Shown piece after piece: positions 7,004 through 11,240 of a stretch of DNA of 11,240 bases (positions are counted from its first letter, which is position 1; the number at the start of each line of letters is the position of its first letter). Source of the DNA: Clostridia bacterium (GTDB lineage Bacteria; Bacillota; Clostridia; UBA1381); assembly GCA_900756545.1 (NCBI GenBank), contig CAAEKO010000017.1, positions 1 through 11,240 on the forward strand, read 5' to 3'. The notes beneath the pieces are model-generated. The model worked only from the letters and a program-made list of their open reading frames with translations, made no database searches and was not told the DNA's origin. Made by a program: the position numbers and the translations under genes.

Positions 7004-8373
7004 TGCCAAAAGAATATCGTACGATACAGGAAGTGGCGGGGCCGCTGATGCTGATTCATGACGTTACGGACGTAACATATAATGAATTGGGCGAAATTGA
7101 ATTGGCAAATGGAGAACGCCGCCGCTGCCGAGTTCTGGAGATCAACGGGACGGATGCACTTGTCCAGCTTTTTGAAAATAGCGCTGGGATCAACCTGTCC
7201 AACAGCAAGGTGCGGTTTTTGGGACACGGAATCGAATTGGGCGTTTCCGAGGATATGCTGGGCCGTGTATTTGATGGTTTAGGCCATCCGAAGGACGGCA
7301 AGGTAGATATTATTCCTGCTAAACGGCTGGATGTTAACGGCGTACCGATGAATCCGGCGGCGCGGAATTATCCGGAGGAGTTTATCCAGACAGGAATCAG
7401 CGCGATTGACGGACTGAATACCCTGGTGCGCGGTCAAAAGCTGCCGATTTTTTCGGGAAGCGGACTTCCTCACGCGAATCTTGCGGCGCAGATCGCCAGG
7501 CAGGCAAAGGTTCGGGGTACAAATGAAAAGTTTGCCGTGGTATTTGCCGCCATTGGAATTACCTTTGAAGAAGCGAATTTCTTTATTGAGGATTTTGAGC
7601 GGACAGGCGCGATGGAGCGGACTGTGCTGTTTATTAATCTGGCAAACGACCCGGCGATTGAACGTATTGCTACGCCTCGTATGGCGCTGACAGCCGCGGA
7701 ATATCTGGCCTTTGATCTGGGGATGCACGTGTTGGTTATCATGACGGACATCACAAACTATGCCGACGCGCTCCGTGAGGTTTCGGCGGCCAGAAAGGAA
7801 GTTCCGGGACGGCGCGGATATCCGGGATATATGTATACGGACTTGGCGTCTTTGTATGAACGTGCAGGACGTTTGAAGGGCATAGATGGAAGCATAACCC
7901 TGATCCCGATTCTGACTATGCCGGAGGATGACAAGACGCACCCGATCCCCGATCTAACTGGATACATTACTGAAGGACAGATTATCTTAAGCCGTGAGCT
8001 TTACCGAAAAAATATTGCGCCGCCTATTGATGTTTTACCGTCTCTTTCCCGTTTAAAGGATAAGGGGATAGGTAAAGGCAAGACGAGAGAAGATCATGCT
8101 AATACCATGAACCAGCTTTTCGCGGCGTATGCCCGGGGTAAAGAGGCCAAAGAGCTGATGGTAATTCTGGGCGAAGCGGCGCTTTCTGACGTAGATAAGC
8201 TGTACGCAAAGTTTGCAGACGCCTTTGAGAAGGAATATGTCTCTCAGGGCTATACGACAGACCGCAGTATAGAGGAAACCCTTTCTATCGGCTGGAAGCT
8301 GCTGTCTATCCTGCCGCGGAGTGAATTAAAGAGAATCAAGGACGAATATCTTGACCAGTATTATGGCAAGTGA
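7003..8373 (+). CDS. ntpB: V-type ATP synthase non-catalytic subunit B
   Basis: This 456-residue partner of NtpA makes up half of the hexameric head. It has the same three-part fold but a degenerate P-loop, FSGSGLPHA (150-158), without the GKT of a working site, as expected for B subunits. Arg350 in SLSRL aligns with the arginine finger that B lends to the catalytic site of A (R350 in E. hirae as I recall). Other typical stretches are GITFEEANFF, ANDPAIERI, TDITNYADALREVSAARKE and GRRGYPGYMYTDLA. The length is normal. ATG 7003 overlaps the ntpA stop by one base, with GAGGTGA at 6989-6995, so the coupling helps keep A and B equal. Confidence 0.97.
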   Translation: MPKEYRTIQEVAGPLMLIHDVTDVTYNELGEIELANGERRRCRVLEINGTDALVQLFENSAGINLSNSKVRFLGHGIELGVSEDMLGRVFDGLGHPKDGKVDIIPAKRLDVNGVPMNPAARNYPEEFIQTGISAIDGLNTLVRGQKLPIFSGSGLPHANLAAQIARQAKVRGTNEKFAVVFAAIGITFEEANFFIEDFERTGAMERTVLFINLANDPAIERIATPRMALTAAEYLAFDLGMHVLVIMTDITNYADALREVSAARKEVPGRRGYPGYMYTDLASLYERAGRLKGIDGSITLIPILTMPEDDKTHPIPDLTGYITEGQIILSRELYRKNIAPPIDVLPSLSRLKDKGIGKGKTREDHANTMNQLFAAYARGKEAKELMVILGEAALSDVDKLYAKFADAFEKEYVSQGYTTDRSIEETLSIGWKLLSILPRSELKRIKDEYLDQYYGK

Positions 8374-8384
8374 GGTGACGGAGT

Positions 8385-9050
8385 ATGGCACAACTAAATG
8401 TTAACCCTACGCGGATGGAGCTGACCAGGCTTAAAAAAAGTCTTGCCACGGCTATGCGCGGCCATAAGCTGTTGAAGGATAAGCGGGATGAGCTTATGCG
8501 GCAGTTTTTGGATATAGTCCGGGAAAACAAGGCGCTCCGGGAAAGGGTAGAAAAGCAGCTTGCGGAGGCTAATCGTTTTTTGGCTGTGGCTGGGTCTGTC
8601 ATGCAGCGTGAAGCGGTATCTTCGGCGCTTTTGATGCCGAAACAGAGTATCAAGCTGGAAATTGGGACAAAAAATATTATGAGCGTAGACATTCCCACGT
8701 TTACAACCGAGACCAGAGCGAATTCTGAAAGCGATATTTATTCCTATGGGTATGCTTTTACAAGCGGAGATTTGGATCGGGCTTTGTCCATCCTTGCAAA
8801 GGCTTTGCCGGACATGCTCCGGTTGGCAGAATATGAAAAATCTGCACAATTATTGGCGTCTGAGATTGAGAAAACACGTCGGCGTGTCAATGCTTTAGAA
8901 TATGTTATGATCCCGAATTATCAGGATACAATTCGATATATCACGATGAAACTGGATGAAAACGAGCGGAGTAACCTGACCAGGCTTATGAAGGTAAAGG
9001 ACATGATGGTTGCGGAACAGCTTGAGCACAAAGCAAAACAGCATAATTAA
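8385..9050 (+). CDS. ntpD: V-type ATP synthase subunit D (central shaft)
   Basis: This 221-residue protein is the rotating axle, a long antiparallel coiled coil that passes through the A3B3 head. The conserved opening NVNPTRMELTRLKKSL then GHKLLKDKRDELM and the C-terminal stretch RRVNALEYVMIPN with DENERSNLTRLMKVK are typical of the family. It is soluble and of normal length. ATG 8385 follows GAGGTGA (8372-8378), which overlaps the ntpB stop; the gap is 11 bases. It is the last gene of the operon: a terminator follows within six bases, and no ntpH or ntpJ (the K+ transporter gene at the end of the E. hirae operon) follows. Confidence 0.95.
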   Translation: MAQLNVNPTRMELTRLKKSLATAMRGHKLLKDKRDELMRQFLDIVRENKALRERVEKQLAEANRFLAVAGSVMQREAVSSALLMPKQSIKLEIGTKNIMSVDIPTFTTETRANSESDIYSYGYAFTSGDLDRALSILAKALPDMLRLAEYEKSAQLLASEIEKTRRRVNALEYVMIPNYQDTIRYITMKLDENERSNLTRLMKVKDMMVAEQLEHKAKQHN

Positions 9051-9055
9051 TTTTG

Positions 9056-9085
9056 ATAAGACGGATATAATCCGTCTTATTTATT
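9056..9085 (+). terminator. Intrinsic terminator of the V-ATPase operon
   Basis: ATAAGACGGAT (9056-9066) pairs perfectly with ATCCGTCTTAT (9070-9080) around an ATA loop and is followed by TTATT. The stem starts six bases after the ntpD stop. The trailing T-run is short, so read-through is possible. Confidence 0.85.
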
Positions 9086-9105
9086 GCTAAAATTTTGGAA
9101 AAGAC

Positions 9106-9134
9106 TTGACAAAAGGGTTTGTTCGTGCTAACAT
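9106..9134 (+). promoter_or_regulatory. Predicted promoter of the Cys-rich membrane protein gene
   Basis: A perfect TTGACA (9106-9111) and TAACAT (9129-9134) are separated by 17 bases, and TGC before the -10 adds an extended -10 element. Transcription would start near 9141, giving a leader of about 96 bases. The -10 and start site are packed with CTAA/TTAG half-sites, so a repressor bound there would block polymerase. Confidence 0.8.
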
Positions 9135-9177
9135 GGAATTGGTTAGATTCGGCTAACTAATCGGGTAAGCTGATTAG
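9128..9177. promoter_or_regulatory. Cluster of CTAA/TTAG half-sites, possible metal-regulator operator
   Basis: CTAA occurs at 9128-9131, 9153-9156 and 9157-9160, and TTAG at 9143-9146 and 9174-9177. GTTAG (9142-9146) and CTAAC (9153-9157) form an inverted repeat with a six-base spacer, whose outer ATT (9138-9140) and AAT (9159-9161) also match. CTAATC (9157-9162) and GATTAG (9172-9177) form a second. TTAG/CTAA half-sites recall operators of DtxR/IdeR-type iron or manganese regulators, though the spacing differs from the classic DtxR palindrome. In RNA, 9157-9164 and 9170-9177 could also form a stem-loop. The regulator's identity is inferred only from the downstream gene. Confidence 0.45.
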
Positions 9178-9236
9178 ATACTAGGAATACGGGCAGTGAA
9201 CGCAAGATATTTGAAATTATAGTAAGGAGGAATAGT

Positions 9237-9407
9237 ATGGTTAACTTTTTTGTGACAAATTGGGGCACGATTCTGGTCGGTGCTGTTGTAGCTGCGGCAG
9301 TCATAACGATCGCAGTTAAAATGTATCGGGATAAAAAAAGGGGACGCTCGTCCTGTGGATGTGGTTGCGATAGTTGTCCATCTTCTGGGATATGTCATAA
9401 AAAATAG
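9237..9407 (+). CDS. FeoB-associated Cys-rich membrane protein
   Basis: A 56-residue protein with one N-terminal membrane helix (about residues 9-28, from WGTILVGAVVAAA), a basic stretch KMYRDKKRGR, then a cysteine-rich tail CGCGCDSCPSSGICH with cysteines at 40, 42, 44, 47 and 53. This matches the FeoB-associated Cys-rich family, usually encoded beside the ferrous iron transporter FeoB and thought to help iron handling at the membrane; its biochemical role is not settled. The positive-inside rule suggests a cytoplasmic tail. ATG 9237 follows AAGGAGG (9224-9230) at good spacing. The gene stands alone with its own promoter and terminator, and no feoA or feoB is visible here. Confidence 0.85.
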   Translation: MVNFFVTNWGTILVGAVVAAAVITIAVKMYRDKKRGRSSCGCGCDSCPSSGICHKK

Positions 9408-9408
9408 G

Positions 9409-9444
9409 AAATAAAACAGGGTGTTTAACGCCCTGTTTTATTTT
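9409..9444 (+). terminator. Strong intrinsic terminator after the Cys-rich gene
   Basis: Bases 9409-9421 (AAATAAAACAGGG) pair perfectly with 9431-9443. An inner G-U and G-C pair leave a five-base TTTAA loop. The right arm ends in TTTTATTTT, and because the left arm is A-rich it could also stop transcription from the other side. It separates this gene from dnaE. Confidence 0.92.
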
Positions 9445-9474
9445 GTACTTCACCGGAACAAAGGTGATATTGGA

Positions 9475-9503
9475 TTGACACATTCGTATTAAAATGGTAT
9501 AAT
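9475..9503 (+). promoter_or_regulatory. Consensus sigma-A-type promoter of dnaE
   Basis: Perfect TTGACA (9475-9480) and perfect TATAAT (9498-9503) are separated by exactly 17 bases, with TGG before the -10 as an extended element. Transcription would start near 9510, about 30 bases before the dnaE ATG. It looks strong and constitutive. Confidence 0.9.
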
Positions 9504-9539
9504 TATTCTATTCTGAAATTATCAAGGAGCGTGGGAAAT

Positions 9540-11240
9540 ATGCAGCCGTTTGCACATTTACATACCCATACGGAATACAGTCTGCTGGACGGTGCAGCGT
9601 CTATTCCCAAGCTGATTGCGCGGGCAAAGGAACTGGACATGGAGTATATTGCCATTACAGATCACGGCGCTATGTATGGTGTAGTGGATTTTTATAAAGA
9701 AGCGCTGGCACAAGGAATCAAGCCTGTAATTGGGTGTGAGGTTTATATGTCTCCCCGGACCAGGTTTGATAAGACCTATGAATATGACGCAAAATACAGC
9801 CATCTGATCCTGTTGGCAGAAAACCAAACCGGATATAAGAATTTGATTAAAATTGTGTCACAGGGCTTTATAGAGGGATTTTATTATAAGCCCAGAATTG
9901 ACTTTGATTTGCTGTCCACGTATCATGAGGGACTGATTATTTTGTCGGCATGTCTTGCGGGTGAAATCCCAAAAGCGCTGTTGAACGGCGACTATGATAG
10001 AGCGAAAAAAACTGCCCAAAAATATATTGATTTAGTTGGTAAAGAAAACTATTTTATTGAGATTCAGGATCACGGTCTTCAAGAGCAAAAGACTACGAAC
10101 CCGCAGCTAATTAAGCTTGCTAAGGAGCTGGGCGTTGGTGTTGTAGCTACAAATGACGTTCATTACGTCAACCGGGCAGATGCGGAGGCGCAGGATGTGC
10201 TGATGTGCATTCAAATGGGAAAAACAGTGGATGACCCGGACAGAATGAAATTTGAGACTGATGAATTTTTCTTAAAATCTCCGGCAGAAATGGAGGAGCT
10301 TTTCGGCTATATTCCTGAAGCGTTAGAAAACTCCGTAAAGATTGCCCGGCGATGCCAGGTAGATTTTGACTTCAATTCCCGGCATTTGCCGTCATTTGAT
10401 GTGCCGGAGGGTAAGTCAGCCTTTGCTTTTTTACAGGAGCTTTGTTATGCTGGACTGGAAAAGCGGTATAATCCGGTGGAGCCGGAGCTGCGGAAACGGC
10501 TGGATTATGAGCTGTCTGTTATCCGCAATATGGGATTTGTGGATTATTTTCTGATTGTCTGGGATTTTATTCGGTTTGCTAAAAGCCATGGCGTTACGGT
10601 AGGGCCGGGGAGAGGTTCAGCGGCAGGCAGCATCGTTGCGTATTCCTTGGAAATCACCGACATTGATCCGATCCGCTACAGCCTGATTTTTGAGCGTTTT
10701 TTGAATCCAGAGCGGGTCAGTATGCCGGATATTGATATTGATTTTGCGCCGGAGGGCAGGCAGAAGGTTATTGATTATGTTATTGAAAAATACGGCGCGG
10801 ATCATGTATCCCAAATCATCACCTTTGGTACGCTGAAGCCTAAGCTGGCTATCCGGGATGTAGGCCGGGCAATGAATATCCCCTATGCGGATGTTGACCG
10901 GGTGGCAAAGCTGGTGCCGTTTGACTTGAAGATGACGATTGAAAAGGCGTTAGACATCAGCTCAGAACTGCGCAATTTATATGAATCGGACGGGCAGATC
11001 AAAAAATTGATTGACATGGCTCAGGCCCTTGAAGGACTGCCCCGTCATACCGGAACACATGCGGCGGGCGTGGTAATCACGCAGGATCCGATTGTGGAAT
11101 ACGTTCCCTTGCAGACCAATGATGATGTAATCACCACCCAGTTTGTTAAGGACACCGTAGAAGGTCTGGGCCTTTTGAAAATGGATTTTCTCGGGCTAAG
11201 GAACTTGACAATCATTGAAAATGCTGTAAAAATTATTGAA
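9540..11240 (+). CDS. dnaE: DNA polymerase III alpha subunit DnaE (3' truncated by window)
   Basis: The first 567 codons of a C-family replicative polymerase, open to the right edge with no stop; full-length members have about 1,100-1,200 residues. The N-terminal PHP domain (about 1-210) opens with HLHTHTEYSLLDG and keeps the likely metal ligands His8, His10, Asp17, His42 (TDHG), Glu67, His88, Cys138, Asp206 and His208. The palm follows, with GPGRGSAAGS at 355-364 and PDIDIDF giving the catalytic aspartates Asp397 and Asp399; RHTGTHAAGVVI lies further on. The sequence matches the DnaE type rather than PolC, since no DEDD exonuclease is inserted in the PHP. In Firmicutes with both enzymes, DnaE extends RNA primers before PolC takes over; PolC is outside this view. 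ATG 9540 follows AAGGAG (9524-9529) at about ten bases. Confidence 0.97.
   Translation, partial: MQPFAHLHTHTEYSLLDGAASIPKLIARAKELDMEYIAITDHGAMYGVVDFYKEALAQGIKPVIGCEVYMSPRTRFDKTYEYDAKYSHLILLAENQTGYKNLIKIVSQGFIEGFYYKPRIDFDLLSTYHEGLIILSACLAGEIPKALLNGDYDRAKKTAQKYIDLVGKENYFIEIQDHGLQEQKTTNPQLIKLAKELGVGVVATNDVHYVNRADAEAQDVLMCIQMGKTVDDPDRMKFETDEFFLKSPAEMEELFGYIPEALENSVKIARRCQVDFDFNSRHLPSFDVPEGKSAFAFLQELCYAGLEKRYNPVEPELRKRLDYELSVIRNMGFVDYFLIVWDFIRFAKSHGVTVGPGRGSAAGSIVAYSLEITDIDPIRYSLIFERFLNPERVSMPDIDIDFAPEGRQKVIDYVIEKYGADHVSQIITFGTLKPKLAIRDVGRAMNIPYADVDRVAKLVPFDLKMTIEKALDISSELRNLYESDGQIKKLIDMAQALEGLPRHTGTHAAGVVITQDPIVEYVPLQTNDDVITTQFVKDTVEGLGLLKMDFLGLRNLTIIENAVKIIE

Noticed and set aside
9178..9236. 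Metal-sensing riboswitch in the leader of the Cys-rich gene
   Set aside because: I saw no conserved core of the Mn2+ (yybP-ykoY) or NiCo/czcD classes; the only feature is the short stem already noted.
9450..9467. TCACC...GGTGA inverted repeat just upstream of the dnaE promoter
   Set aside because: Five-base arms with an eight-base spacer, not overlapping the promoter boxes; could easily be chance.

Overview
The window reads as ordinary chromosome from an anaerobic Firmicute of class Clostridia. The evidence is a complete V-type ATPase operon in the subunit order known from Enterococcus hirae, strong purine-rich ribosome binding sites, a FeoB-associated cysteine-rich mini-protein and a Firmicute-like DnaE with a complete PHP site. 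Base composition is moderate, near 45% G+C by eye. I cannot resolve genus or family.

Layout, all on the + strand. (1) Bases 3-173 hold the tail of an unidentified gene. (2) Bases 174-481 are non-coding. They carry an extended -10 promoter, an inverted repeat over its -35 region and a leader that can fold into a stem-loop. (3) Bases 482-9050 hold nine tightly packed V-ATPase genes, ntpF-I-K-E-C-G-A-B-D, closed by an 11-bp-stem terminator at 9056-9080. (4) Bases 9106-9444 form a self-contained cassette: promoter, cluster of CTAA/TTAG half-sites, a 56-residue FeoB-associated Cys-rich membrane protein and a strong terminator. (5) From 9475 a textbook promoter drives dnaE, which starts at 9540 and runs off the window after 567 codons.

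The nine ntp products make one machine. A3B3 is the ATPase head, D and NtpG form the central shaft, C (the d-type socket) joins shaft to rotor, K makes the rotor ring, I is the stator with the essential arginine, and E plus NtpF are the peripheral stalks. NtpK keeps every residue that binds Na+ in the E. hirae rotor, so the enzyme is best predicted to be a Na+ pump or Na+-driven synthase. The neighbouring genes have their own promoters and terminators and are probably unrelated in function.

I found no previously undescribed system. The points worth a second look are regulatory (the ntp promoter and leader, the ntpK-ntpE hairpin, the half-site cluster before the Cys-rich gene), plus the Na+ ligand set and the pattern of TTG starts.
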